This document shows positions 34,501 through 43,119 of a stretch of 56,297 bases of DNA, piece by piece (position 1 is the first letter of the stretch; each line of letters opens with the position of its first letter). Where the stretch lies: the IMG/VR virus record IMGVR_UViG_3300029915_000033, positions 1 through 56,297 of that record; one strand, written 5' to 3'. The translations under genes were made by a program, and so were the position numbers. The stretch is from a virus. The notes under the pieces were generated by a model. The model ran no database searches and was not told where the DNA came from. It worked only from the letters and a program-made list of their open reading frames with translations.

Positions 34501-37500
34501 TCCATTGAGTATTAGAGGAGGTATTGGTAAGAACTGGATTGCCAGAAGCAAGGATGATTTGGGCACTTACATTATTCGATGGAGAAATTGAGATACTAGA
34601 ACTGATAGCTTGATTAGCTGAACTCGGATAGACATAAGCGACATTGATGTATTCCCCACTTCTTCCCCAGGCAGTAGACCTGTAAAGAAGGGCTGTTTGT
34701 GCGTTTGCTCCCTGCAATACATATTTTGCTTGCAATAACGCTTTAAAGTTTGAAAAGTCAAAGCCAGAAAAGTTTGAAACAAAACTAGCTGTCGAGCCAG
34801 CCGCTGTATCGTATGCATTGAAACTGAAATTATTTGTTGCGTAAGTACTGTTAGTTTGTGCATTTCTATAGAGAGGAAGAGTATATGTTTCGCCGATAGT
34901 ATTATTGTCTACGATTACAACGGTAGAATCGTTATAACCAAAATCAAGAGGGTTTGCAATGTAGAAACGATCAGCTATTCGAAGTCTTCGAACATCTGGG
35001 TATTCTGGTAAAATTGTAATTGCGCTCCCAACCGTTGCAGACATCTGAACAGTTTCTTCGGTAGGTTGTTCGTCGTCAATTCCACCATACGGACTAAGGA
35101 AAGAAATGAGTTCGTTTGGATCAAAAGAAGATACCGGTAATGTAGATGAGAAATTGGTTACATAAGTATCGATTGGGTTAGCGTATGAGTCCCCACTGAT
35201 CGTTGAATGGAAAAACAGTGGAAGTTCTGCTTGTGCAGACTGGGTTTCATAATATGCAATCAATGCGCTTTGGCTTACGCTATTTTGGCCACTCTTGAAA
35301 TTCAACAAAGATCCGGTAGTATCAGAAGTTACTACTACGATTTGGCCATTTGAATCATCAGAATTTGAGATGATCTTGATGCTGGTATTATCCACAACAC
35401 TGAATTGAAGCTCATCTGTTTGAGATTGTAATTCAATAGCGATTGCGTTTAAGGTCTTAGTTCCAGTTTGTACTCTGAATTTTTGTGGTACATTTGCGGT
35501 TCTTACAACAGCAAAACCAGAAATGTAGGAGTTGTTCGGTGAAGCTGAAGCGGCTGCGTATTCTGCTGCAGTAACTTTAATATCTAAAGTGTTTCCTGTA
35601 TTCGCATGAACTCGTCCTTCAAGTCGATCTCCGGCAGGCAATTGAAGAGACCAAATGATTACGTAATCGCCAGGAATAACATTTGAGAATACGGAAGCAG
35701 AGTTTGCAGTATAACGAACGGTATTGTTACCAACCAAAGTTACTGAGATCAAAGATCCGGTGGTAACAGTTGGGATAAGTACTGCATTGGTATCAATTGC
35801 AATCCAAACATGAGCATCTGATGAAAGAGTTAATGACCCAGAAGAAATTTCAGAAGATTCTATGTTTGCTTGAGTAATTGGAGTTCCTGCAGACAATGAA
35901 TCTCCAGCAACCAGAGCGGTTACCAATTGGATTTGTGCAGTGTTTCTGTCGAGAGTGTAATCGGATGCAGCACCTTGAGAAGATACGTTATTGATGCTAA
36001 TTACACCTTTTGCAATCAAAGAAGTAGGATTAGAAACAGTATTTACGATATCGATTTGTGCGCGGTCAATTGAACCCAAGTTACTGGTAATTTCAATGGT
36101 TGAGCCCACGATAGAAGCGGTGATACCGGTAATTACGTTATTGAAAACGTTTGTCCAAGACTGTAAGCTGTTTGAGAAAGAAAGAGTTGTGTAGGTTCCT
36201 TCTGCAACGAAATCGGCATCGGTCAAAGTATAAGTAATAGGCTGCGTTCCATCAACGCTAATGCTTAAAGTCTCTCCAGAAGCAAGTGTAGAAGACCAAA
36301 GACTTTGCTGTTGTGTGAAAATTGATGCGGTAGATCCATCTTCAGTTAAAAGCTTTCCGTTTTTGTACAAACGAAGAGTTTCTGATAACTGAGAAGGAAA
36401 CTCTAAAACAGTGTTGGCATCGATCACAGAAGGATCAGCAGGAGTAGTAACCTGAATACGGTTGGTAACTTCATCTTCTGGTCTGATAACTACGAAAGTT
36501 CCGCCACCAGCAGTTACGGCTTCAAAATTCAAAAGAGTATCGGCATTGATACTAGCGCACACTTCGTATGCGGTGGCACTTCCAGGATTTGCGAAATCGC
36601 TTGGAGCAAAAGTATGTTCATAAGTAATGTTACCAACAACAACTGTAAGAATTTCACCACCAGATAAATTAAATGGCTCCGCAGCAATGGTTTGAAGAAG
36701 TGATTTTGTTACAGAAGTCTGCTTTCCACCAGTGACTAATTGAAAGAATTTTTCTCCGCCTAAAGCAGAATTTACGATTGTTTCGATTGCTACGCCAGTA
36801 TGAGTGGCTTCTAATCCTGCACCGTTATCAATATAAACGGTAGTATTGGTAGCAGAATTAAGGATATCAGTACTTGTAATGGTATCAGATCCGTTTGGAT
36901 CTTGAACACCTTCAAGAGAAGATTCAATAGCGGTAACTGTACCCAATCCAGTAGAAGCAAGAGCGTTCTTGATATTGATTTTTAATTGATCATCTGTTTC
37001 AGTATCTTGTCCAGTGGTGATTGCAGATGGGTTAGTAACAGAGGCATTTGGAAGACCGGTAGGATTTCCTGTGAATTGAGAAATTGCTCCAGCAGGAACG
37101 TTTGCCGAGGATCCTGGTAATACAGAAACGATCGGAATATTGCTTACGGTAGTTTCACCATCAAGGATGATTCCGCTTTGAGTAACTGAATACTGAACAT
37201 CTGGAGTCGTTCCGATACCTGGACTAATCACGATCGTATTAACCGGTACAGTTCTAACGCCACCTTGAGAAAGAATTACGCTCTCGCTGATGTTGTGGAA
37301 TTTTGTGGTAGGAGAAGAAAGGTTGATTTGCCAGAAAGATCCTATTTGGGTGGTTGCACTATAAGAAATAGGGCCTTCTACGTTAACACTTCCTCGACCG
37401 ATGTAGATTGCACCAGAGGAAGGGAAGGAAGAGGCATCACTTACGAAAATTGAAGTAGATCCAGCGATTGGTGGATTTGCGCCTGCGTAAATAAGAGTAG

Positions 37501-37831
37501 AGATTTTCTGAAAAGAAAGATCGGTAACAGTTACGAAACTTGTGGCAGCAGAAGCGCCGGTAACAGGAACATTGTATTCGTTGGCTAAGTTCTTGAGGGC
37601 TGGTCCTGTTGCACGGTCAAGGTTATAATCTCTCAAAATTTGAAAGATATCTCCGCTCGAACGGGCGATCATGAGGGCAACTACTTTAAAGAAACTTACG
37701 TTGGCCGAACCTACGTTTAAATCGTTAATACCCAAAGCGGACGCATAACTACTAGTAGCCTGACCAAGTAAGGCTTCATAGGACTGGGGCTGCGGTAAAG
37801 ACGAACTTGGGGGTGTTGGACTAGTTGCCAT
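31538..37831 (-). CDS. Giant baseplate J-like wedge protein (2,097 residues)
   Basis: The first 370 residues are a baseplate J-type core: IARSSGDIFQILRDYNLDRA, NEYNVPVTGA and GQDTETDDQLKINIKNALAS followed by GLGTVTAIESSLEGVQDPNG. The last 130 residues (EPLLKRIQIALAIRTNIGVS, then IQSTVYALIQSN and SIDLSSIVEAVRAIPGVTSV) form the J-type C-terminal end. About 1,600 residues of beta-domains are inserted between them. J/gp6 homologs join baseplate wedges into a ring and are usually 300-660 residues. Its first gene position and promoter at 37883 mark the start of an operon. Confidence 0.82.
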   Translation of the reverse strand: MATSPTPPSSSLPQPQSYEALLGQATSSYASALGINDLNVGSANVSFFKVVALMIARSSGDIFQILRDYNLDRATGPALKNLANEYNVPVTGASAATSFVTVTDLSFQKISTLIYAGANPPIAGSTSIFVSDASSFPSSGAIYIGRGSVNVEGPISYSATTQIGSFWQINLSSPTTKFHNISESVILSQGGVRTVPVNTIVISPGIGTTPDVQYSVTQSGIILDGETTVSNIPIVSVLPGSSANVPAGAISQFTGNPTGLPNASVTNPSAITTGQDTETDDQLKINIKNALASTGLGTVTAIESSLEGVQDPNGSDTITSTDILNSATNTTVYIDNGAGLEATHTGVAIETIVNSALGGEKFFQLVTGGKQTSVTKSLLQTIAAEPFNLSGGEILTVVVGNITYEHTFAPSDFANPGSATAYEVCASINADTLLNFEAVTAGGGTFVVIRPEDEVTNRIQVTTPADPSVIDANTVLEFPSQLSETLRLYKNGKLLTEDGSTASIFTQQQSLWSSTLASGETLSISVDGTQPITYTLTDADFVAEGTYTTLSFSNSLQSWTNVFNNVITGITASIVGSTIEITSNLGSIDRAQIDIVNTVSNPTSLIAKGVISINNVSSQGAASDYTLDRNTAQIQLVTALVAGDSLSAGTPITQANIESSEISSGSLTLSSDAHVWIAIDTNAVLIPTVTTGSLISVTLVGNNTVRYTANSASVFSNVIPGDYVIIWSLQLPAGDRLEGRVHANTGNTLDIKVTAAEYAAASASPNNSYISGFAVVRTANVPQKFRVQTGTKTLNAIAIELQSQTDELQFSVVDNTSIKIISNSDDSNGQIVVVTSDTTGSLLNFKSGQNSVSQSALIAYYETQSAQAELPLFFHSTISGDSYANPIDTYVTNFSSTLPVSSFDPNELISFLSPYGGIDDEQPTEETVQMSATVGSAITILPEYPDVRRLRIADRFYIANPLDFGYNDSTVVIVDNNTIGETYTLPLYRNAQTNSTYATNNFSFNAYDTAAGSTASFVSNFSGFDFSNFKALLQAKYVLQGANAQTALLYRSTAWGRSGEYINVAYVYPSSANQAISSSISISPSNNVSAQIILASGNPVLTNTSSNTQWNVTIAANNPTAGIDQVTYTYNGTGNAPNLNLSGGEYVTILPSTGFNVANTGTFRVSTTSGFSPTSTSFTVQRPTGVAVAQSNVVTSVLNGIYFYQASPTTAAQINTYVNANLSNYFTTTIVNDGGTSGYGVIVLSTYEDSGFTTKSYYLKDGINWIASSNVSGSPQFTFKRPLTYASDTGYAFNMGDQVRLVPTTIDQVQRLWSILAVTGFTTVGNVETSDRGTRLQLATNTVGSVGSIQIVGGSGNEYTVPVLTSGELLGNNAMIFSANSIASQAVASDQWFRVAAQNYQNKNVGFGANTSVTVLSNTPISGQSTVILENQTAGQLYFGSPRNFVRVSGDTFRIEKQGALACLSWNGVGSSPNFSTNLNFNDSAGWTLNVDSGGTYSVATGNTNFAALSIGDLINVTGAANAGNNGSFFVEGVTGTSFKVSNPNVVPETGTTIAAGAFTSTSSVSEGDTVILDSPFSPLNQGTYRVIRMFNNSIWYENSNAIEEEIFCAANTISTGYDTSSVFNVVASSGTQTLVWTGTGTSPNLQNVLPGDIVTFGSGFTSANQGSFMATKSGPSQVQIAQFTMPAGSTFASSGAADYFELYNGGNANQYYVWFNVSGGSNTDPAPVGFTGIEVTINSSDSSATVANELYNALNGHLTAINVSVSSNVVTATCTVAAATNIPVNVSMPAAFGFVVTQSGQRSFLSVINPAAVNQSGLSAVTFSVNRPQIEFFQYDATVPGDKLVINGSVLGAGNAGTYQIFEVLSPTTAIITGVVSQQYNTNLSTNSVSLSVQEGHAYTGYKQVKFVAAQPGTTNFNNIVFNTSAQFDKINLSGNVGLTSLGKLNFPTTFRSGIDSYNYDIGLIGEANRVIYGDPRDSITYPGVNAAGTDIFIREPLLKRIQIALAIRTNIGVSFAQITSQIQSTVYALIQSNPLGQSIDLSSIVEAVRAIPGVTSVVITNPAYSVASDEIQLVTGEKAFIANQISDISVSLIGS

Positions 37832-37852
37832 TTAAAAACCTCTTGTTACATT

Positions 37853-37891
37853 AAGATTGAGGGTATGTGAGTCCTCGCATATATTATATCG
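37853..37891 (-). promoter_or_regulatory. Extended -10 promoter and CAATCTTA leader motif
   Basis: CGATATAAT (37891-37883) on the minus strand, start near 37876, with CAATCTTA at 37860-37853 (about +17). No clear -35. It drives the 2,097-residue J-like gene and the two tail genes after it. Confidence 0.65.
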
Positions 37892-37899
37892 TAGGATTG

Positions 37900-40530
37900 T
37901 TAATTGGTTGTAGGCAAACTAAAGGCAATTGGAAAAACACCTTTAATTCCAGCTAGTTGAACTAAAAGATTGATCCCTAAACTAGGCCCATTCAAAGTTA
38001 CCTGCAATCCATCGACTGAAGAGAACCGTTTGTCTGCTGTTACCATCTTAACTATCTGCTTATAGATGTCTGGAGCCGTGATGTCAGCTACAGACCTTCC
38101 TGCCTTAACCCCTAACCCAAAGGTAGGGTCGGTCAAAGCAGTCCCTAATTGGGTCCCAAATTTGATATTTAGGGCTTGAACTAGGTTGGTAATACCGGCA
38201 GCAAGTCTAAAATCGCCCGTATTCGTTGTAGCAAGGTCTCCAGATGGATCGAGTAACCAGTCAACCTTACTGAGTCCAACTAAATCGACGTTGGCGACAC
38301 TGGAAGGAATTGAGATCTGGTCATAGGCAGGGCTTTGGAGATCACTAGGAATAAAGATGACGTTTTGACTATTCACAGTTCCTGGTAAGTAGGCTTGAAT
38401 ATAAGCAGCATCTGCAATCGTATAATTATCGAGATTAGCCAAACCATCCAAAGTCAATAGAAAGCTTGTTTGTGACAGAGGGACGATATCTAAAATGGTT
38501 CGAGCAGTAGGAGACTGAGTGCTAGAATTCAAATAGATTGTCTGACCAACAAATAAATCTTGAGCGGCACCGATTACAATATTTCTACCATTTGCATTGG
38601 ACAACAATGAATATTGAAATCCATTTTCATCAATGTACGGCTCTCTTAGTTCATTCAAGGTGACGATCTCAAGCCAACGCTGAGAATCCTGTAAATATCT
38701 TTGCGCAATTTGCTCTACATTTAATCCAAATGGGACTGGGACTTGGATTTTGGAATTAGGAATTGCAAATTCAATATTTGAAGTGGCAGCAAGAGCATTT
38801 ACATACTGCATACTACTGAGCACTTGATCGCTATCCAACTGAGTTGTTGCGGTCAACAAATCATATGCCTCTACTAAAGCATATAAATTCTGAAGAATAT
38901 CAAATTCATCAAGAGTCATAGGCTGAGTTCTATGCAATGGAGGTGGTTGGTTAAAAAGTTTACTATAATAAGCATTTCCCGCACCAAAAGAATTTGATAG
39001 CTGGGTACAAACAGTTAACATGGTATTTCTTTTGTTTTTAAGATCTTGTACTGTAAAATTACTAACAGTATTAAGCTCTGTCTGAACCGCATTTTGCTGA
39101 GCGGTATTTAGGCTCAAGCTATTAAGTGGAACTTGACTAAGAAGCATTGGATATTGAAGTGGACTTGTAAACACGCTATTTGATGGATTGAGAGTAGAAG
39201 ATACTGCTGCAGAATTTCCAATCTGCCCATTTGATACTGCAGAAGAAGAAAGGCCTTCATTTGTCTGATTTAATTGCTTAACTTGAGACAATTTTTGAAG
39301 CGTAACCGGATCACTTGCGGCACTTCCAAATAAATTATTTGGGTTAATAGTAGCTAAAAAAGTAGATATAGTACTCTTTGCATCGCCAACGACTTGTGCT
39401 GGTAAGTCCGAAACTGCGATAGCGACACCTGCCAATTGCTTTACGAATACGCCGGTCTGCCTTATAATATTAAGAACATTATCGACATCTGAGCGAACAG
39501 CACCAATCAAATTAGTGGAAGCCGCTGCGGTATTTTGGGCAGCAGTAATAACATTCAATATCTGTTGCAATACTCCAGGGGTAAGTGGGGTAACCTGAAG
39601 AGCATTCAGTCCTGGTTCTTGGTTTAGATTAATTCTCTGCCAAGCTTTAAGTTGTAAAGTATAATCAATTTCCGAAGGATGACTAACGCTTTCTTCCCAA
39701 TCAAATCCTGTTGGGGTAACGATGAAAGATTGATTTTGTTTAACGATGTCAAAAACCAATCTCCAGCCAGCATTTGCTGGGTTTCTCTTGGCTTCAACAT
39801 ATTGTTCTAAAAATTGCTGGAGCATGATCGTTTGATAGTATCCAGTACCGAAACCATTGGCTTCGGGATCACTTCCATTTAACATTTCTTGCGGATTAGT
39901 GTTATCCGGTCTGTAATTTATTGGCTTGGCTGCATTGGATCCAGTAGTAAGGTTGTTTAAAACAGATGTAAATTGAGTCGCTACATTTTGCGCTGCTTGA
40001 ATTGTATTGCCGAAAATGGATTGTAATACACCAGGAGTTCCTGGCTGTGGGGCGATCGAAGGTCTTCCTGGCCAAACCCCAAAAGTTCCTTTAATCGCAA
40101 TATGCTTAAAACGAAGTCCGCCATGTTGCTCATGGATACCTCTTAGGGTCGCAGATGTATCAATTGCAAATTGGTCACGGATCGATAATTGCTGAGGAGT
40201 AATCGGCAAACGAAACTCCCAAGAGGAATCCATGGGAATAAAGGCTAGGGTGCCATTTCCGAGTGGTTCAATATTGATGTCTTGAGGCTCATCTCCTCCA
40301 ACGACCTTATTGCTATTAAAAGTATCAATTACGATAAGACGGTAATAGGCAAGTTTGTCCCAAAGATTTGGGTTTGGCTGCAATTGAGGGAAAAAGGCAC
40401 TTGATACCGAAGTCCAAGGAAAAGGCGACTTTTGAAATGCATACGACTGTACTCCCCCAGAAATAGTAAGGGGGCCTAAGTCAGGAGATCCAAAATTTAA
40501 GGAATTAGTGTCGGTTATACCAAATGCCAT
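37900..40530 (-). CDS. Baseplate protein with LysM-like and gp25/W-like segments
   Basis: 876 residues. The N-terminal part contains SLNFGSPDLGPLTISG and PITPQQLSIRDQFAI. A LysM-like segment is visible around residues 605-645 (IQVPVPFGLNVEQIAQRYLQ, then WLEIVTLNELREPYI), and the C-terminal 90 residues (GTALTDPTFGLGVKAGRSVA, KMVTADKRFSSVDGLQVTLN) read like gp25/GpW baseplate proteins, including the P-x-F-G-L pattern. Fused LysM plus gp25-type domains are usual for the inner baseplate of large myoviruses. It starts its own transcription unit. Confidence 0.7.
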   Translation of the reverse strand: MAFGITDTNSLNFGSPDLGPLTISGGVQSYAFQKSPFPWTSVSSAFFPQLQPNPNLWDKLAYYRLIVIDTFNSNKVVGGDEPQDINIEPLGNGTLAFIPMDSSWEFRLPITPQQLSIRDQFAIDTSATLRGIHEQHGGLRFKHIAIKGTFGVWPGRPSIAPQPGTPGVLQSIFGNTIQAAQNVATQFTSVLNNLTTGSNAAKPINYRPDNTNPQEMLNGSDPEANGFGTGYYQTIMLQQFLEQYVEAKRNPANAGWRLVFDIVKQNQSFIVTPTGFDWEESVSHPSEIDYTLQLKAWQRINLNQEPGLNALQVTPLTPGVLQQILNVITAAQNTAAASTNLIGAVRSDVDNVLNIIRQTGVFVKQLAGVAIAVSDLPAQVVGDAKSTISTFLATINPNNLFGSAASDPVTLQKLSQVKQLNQTNEGLSSSAVSNGQIGNSAAVSSTLNPSNSVFTSPLQYPMLLSQVPLNSLSLNTAQQNAVQTELNTVSNFTVQDLKNKRNTMLTVCTQLSNSFGAGNAYYSKLFNQPPPLHRTQPMTLDEFDILQNLYALVEAYDLLTATTQLDSDQVLSSMQYVNALAATSNIEFAIPNSKIQVPVPFGLNVEQIAQRYLQDSQRWLEIVTLNELREPYIDENGFQYSLLSNANGRNIVIGAAQDLFVGQTIYLNSSTQSPTARTILDIVPLSQTSFLLTLDGLANLDNYTIADAAYIQAYLPGTVNSQNVIFIPSDLQSPAYDQISIPSSVANVDLVGLSKVDWLLDPSGDLATTNTGDFRLAAGITNLVQALNIKFGTQLGTALTDPTFGLGVKAGRSVADITAPDIYKQIVKMVTADKRFSSVDGLQVTLNGPSLGINLLVQLAGIKGVFPIAFSLPTTN

Positions 40531-40535
40531 AAGAA

Positions 40536-40571
40536 TAAGATTGTCGGTTAGAGCCTAATACCCTTATATCA
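40536..40571 (-). promoter_or_regulatory. Extended -10 promoter and CAATCTTA leader motif
   Basis: TGATATAAG (40571-40563) on the minus strand, start near 40556, CAATCTTA at 40543-40536 (about +14). It faces a divergent leaderless promoter that begins 10 nt away. Confidence 0.65.
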
Positions 40572-40580
40572 TTAACCACA

Positions 40581-40596
40581 TGATATATAAGATGTA
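40581..40596 (+). promoter_or_regulatory. Extended -10 box giving a leaderless transcript
   Basis: TG-A-TATATA (40581-40589). Predicted start is position 40596, the A of the ATG, and no ribosome-binding site is present. The geometry is identical to 9797, 48425 and 48659. Confidence 0.6.
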
Positions 40597-41126
40597 TGAT
40601 TAAGTTTAATTTTACTAGATTTTTGCTTCTTGTAATGCTATTTCTATCGCTTAACACCCTGTTATCTAACATGAATTTATTTCTAAAATTCAAAGGTGTC
40701 GACCCAAAGGTCCAAACAGCTGTGGATGAGTGGTTTGTCCTGTCTCAACTGTACAATTTAGACTTTAAAAACGAAGTAACGATTAGTTTTGACAAAATTA
40801 ATAAGGACAATGTAGTAGCTCAGTGTGAATATGGCATTGGATTTAGAGAAATCACTGTAGATTCAACATATTGGGACAATATGGATTCTATTGATAGATC
40901 AATGACTGTCTGGCACGAGATGGGGCATTGTTATTGTAACGAGGGACATCAATTTGGAAAAGATCATAAGATTTATAATCAAGACGGGGTTAATCCTCCA
41001 GAAGGTTTTTTTGACGATACTTGCCCTAAATCCTTTATGTATCCGTATGTTATATACCAAGGTTGTATCTATGCGCATTTTGCAGAATACGTCGACGATC
41101 TCTTCCAAAACTGTAGGCCTTATTAG
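40596..41126 (+). CDS. HExxH putative metallopeptidase with N-terminal membrane anchor
   Basis: 176 residues. Residues about 5-28 are a hydrophobic segment (FTRFLLLVMLFLSLNTLLSN) that may be a signal anchor, so the enzyme would act in the periplasm. The zinc motif is in SMTVWHEMGHCYCNEGH, with H-E-x-x-H followed by C and a later H, and the acidic loop HKIYNQDGVNPPEGFFDD is unusual. A leaderless promoter precedes it. The substrate is unknown; a role in the host envelope is plausible. Confidence 0.65.
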   Translation: MIKFNFTRFLLLVMLFLSLNTLLSNMNLFLKFKGVDPKVQTAVDEWFVLSQLYNLDFKNEVTISFDKINKDNVVAQCEYGIGFREITVDSTYWDNMDSIDRSMTVWHEMGHCYCNEGHQFGKDHKIYNQDGVNPPEGFFDDTCPKSFMYPYVIYQGCIYAHFAEYVDDLFQNCRPY

Positions 41127-41127
41127 T

Positions 41128-41475
41128 ATGAATAGGGAAGAGGCGCAAGTAATTAAGGTCGTTTACGAAAGATTTATCGATAGCGAGTCTTTAGAATGGG
41201 CCGATATTGATTGTAATCTAGAATTCTTCGATTGGCTTTACGACAAAGAACTAATCGATGAAGCGAAAATAAAACAAATTAAGCATTCACAAGGCAAGAC
41301 TTTTAGATGTACTTCAAACCATAGTCAAGAAGATTGTTTTGCACCATTTATTTTTGAGGCAGTAACATATATTCTTAATTTATGGGACAGGACAAGAATT
41401 TTAGAAGAAAAACATAGATACATTCTTCTTTACTATGTATCGATGTCTGAAATGGGCTTAATATTTGAAACTTAA
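41128..41475 (+). CDS. Unknown phage protein
   Basis: 115 residues from ATG 41128, 1 nt after the stop of the metallopeptidase gene; a longer upstream frame would lie within that gene. Helical and acidic, with SESLEWADIDCNLEFFDWLY and a C-terminal helix set (IFEAVTYILNLWDRTRILEE). No domain recognised. It runs convergent with 41472-41735, sharing 4 nt. Confidence 0.6.
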   Translation: MNREEAQVIKVVYERFIDSESLEWADIDCNLEFFDWLYDKELIDEAKIKQIKHSQGKTFRCTSNHSQEDCFAPFIFEAVTYILNLWDRTRILEEKHRYILLYYVSMSEMGLIFET

Positions 41476-41735
41476 TGATATCTGACTGGTTCGATAATCA
41501 TCTCGCGCAAAAGTTGTAGGGCATACTCTTTATCTTTTTTGATTCCATTCTTGATAACTGAGGATAGATCGCTAGTCAAACTTTTATGGATTTCTTTGGC
41601 TTGAGACATCGTAAATAGCATATAGCCATCCTCATTAAAAAAGTCGCCGTCAAATCTAATAACAAAATATTCCGCTTCAATCATGGAAACTTGTCTTATG
41701 GTGTAACTACCAAAAATTTGTTCATTGTCTTTCAT
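41472..41735 (-). CDS. Unknown small phage protein
   Basis: 87 residues with AGGAG upstream. N-terminal half is beta-strand (YTIRQVSMIEAEYFVIRFDG, FNEDGYMLFTMSQ), C-terminal half helical (AKEIHKSLTSDLSSVIKNGI). The strand-helix order recalls small phage proteins with no known function. It is downstream of the structural gene at 41747, separated by 11 nt. Confidence 0.55.
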   Translation of the reverse strand: MKDNEQIFGSYTIRQVSMIEAEYFVIRFDGDFFNEDGYMLFTMSQAKEIHKSLTSDLSSVIKNGIKKDKEYALQLLREMIIEPVRYH

Positions 41736-41746
41736 AATAATATCTC

Positions 41747-42454
41747 CTATGTTGCCGTTCCTGTTCCTGTACCACTACCACTAATTCCACAAGTTTGTGA
41801 GCCGCTTGATTCGCATGTACCAGTAATCATCACCTGACCGGTTGAGTGCTGTTCGATCAAAGCGACATAGGATTCAGATATGGCCTGAGCTAGTCTTGGC
41901 CAAAATCTGCCGGTAAAATTTGAAGCTGCAGAAGTAATATTGGCTTGAATTGCGCTCGCAATTAGACCAGAAAACTGTCCATCTAAAATCATTCCTGTCC
42001 CCATGTAAATTTGAGGATGAGCAGAAACTAAAGTCCATGCAGTAGGGTAATAAGTCAAAAAGGAGTCATTGATTCCTTCACATAGTGCCAATAGATACTG
42101 ACCAGAATTTCCGCTACTTGGTGGGTATGCTTCATGAGCAGTCCTACCAAAATCTGCGATAATATACCCTCTGATTCGAGTATAAAGGTCTTCAATAAAA
42201 AAAGATGGATCTGTAATTATACCGATACCTGCGCCAATACCAGGAACAAGAGGGTCCCCTTGATTTCCAGTATCTGCGGTGGTAAACTCGATAACTGGTC
42301 CACCAGAAATAATCCCTTCTCCGATGGCATTCGCAAATTCAATATAATATGATGGATTGGGTTGAGATAGTGGGGCATGACCTCTTATTGCAGCCATCCT
42401 ACTGTTTACATTCGTTTGGACTAAAGCTGCTAAGGCCGATCCATTGGCTGCCAT
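41747..42454 (-). CDS. Structural tail/baseplate protein, unknown
   Basis: 235 residues. An N-terminal helix-rich part (ALAALVQTNVNSRMAAIRGH, then SYYIEFANAIGEGIISGGPV) is followed by FGRTAHEAYPPSSGN and NITSAASNFTGRFWPRLAQA; the C-terminus is a short Ser/Gly/Thr tail with two cysteines (CESSGSQTCGISGSGTGTGT). It lies in the late operon between the spike region and other small genes. Overlaps the PDDEXK endonuclease gene by 25 nt. Possibly a baseplate or tail-completion protein; not certain. Confidence 0.55.
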   Translation of the reverse strand: MAANGSALAALVQTNVNSRMAAIRGHAPLSQPNPSYYIEFANAIGEGIISGGPVIEFTTADTGNQGDPLVPGIGAGIGIITDPSFFIEDLYTRIRGYIIADFGRTAHEAYPPSSGNSGQYLLALCEGINDSFLTYYPTAWTLVSAHPQIYMGTGMILDGQFSGLIASAIQANITSAASNFTGRFWPRLAQAISESYVALIEQHSTGQVMITGTCESSGSQTCGISGSGTGTGTAT

Positions 42455-43119
42455 AATTGTCCCTTATTAGTTCCAGATTTAATTCGCTCAAATCCCAAAG
42501 ATTTAAAATACTCTATGTCAGCCAATACAATCCCATATACTCTAGAGAATTCTTCAAATTTTATCTTGGATTCTTTATCTCTAAAGTACCCCTTAACCTC
42601 AAAATAACAATTCAATTCAGAAACCCAAAAATCTGGGGTATAAAATCCAACCGAAGTTTTGAAGGCTTCTGGTTCATATTTCCAATTATACCCTTTTGAA
42701 TCGAAATACTTCGCTAAAGATACCTCCCAAGTAGATCTAAATAAAATGCCATTATATTCGGTTATTTTAGTTTTAGAAATAGAGTATTTTTTCTTGCATT
42801 GTGTGGAACAATATTTTGCAGTATCTTTTCGAACAGGATAAACCGAAAATGTTTTTGAACAAAGACATGTTTTTTCTACCAAGCCTCCCTTGTAATGCGG
42901 ATTGTCTTCGCCAAAAAAACTTGGCCTAGAGAGGACTATTTTTCTAGAAACATTTTTTCTCTCGGGAGATTTTTGATAACAAGAATTGCAATAAGGACAC
43001 TTTTTCTTTTTTATATTTTGAGCTCTTTGAGTAAAAATATTTTTACAGATATCGCAAATAAAATCAACTACAGAATAGCCCTTATTTACATCATATTTTT
43101 CATTAAAAAAATGTATCAT
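42430..43119 (-). CDS. PD-(D/E)xK homing-type endonuclease with zinc-ribbon N-terminus
   Basis: 229 residues. Two zinc-binding knuckles at the N-terminus (CDICKNIFTQ and CPYCNSCYQ) and one in the middle (CLCSKTFSVYPVRK, YCSTQCKK). The catalytic core is in the C-terminal half: EVSLAKYFDSKGYNWKYEPE, then YTPDFWVSELNCYFEVKGYF, where P-D ... E-x-K is the metal-binding signature. It overlaps its neighbours by 25 nt and 4 nt and interrupts the tail operon, behaving like an inserted free-standing homing endonuclease. Confidence 0.75.
   Translation of the reverse strand: MIHFFNEKYDVNKGYSVVDFICDICKNIFTQRAQNIKKKKCPYCNSCYQKSPERKNVSRKIVLSRPSFFGEDNPHYKGGLVEKTCLCSKTFSVYPVRKDTAKYCSTQCKKKYSISKTKITEYNGILFRSTWEVSLAKYFDSKGYNWKYEPEAFKTSVGFYTPDFWVSELNCYFEVKGYFRDKESKIKFEEFSRVYGIVLADIEYFKSLGFERIKSGTNKGQLWQPMDRP

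Noticed and set aside
40954-41127. Extension of the gene at 41128
   Set aside because: It overlaps the metallopeptidase coding sequence in another frame; the ATG at 41128 is the natural start after its stop.
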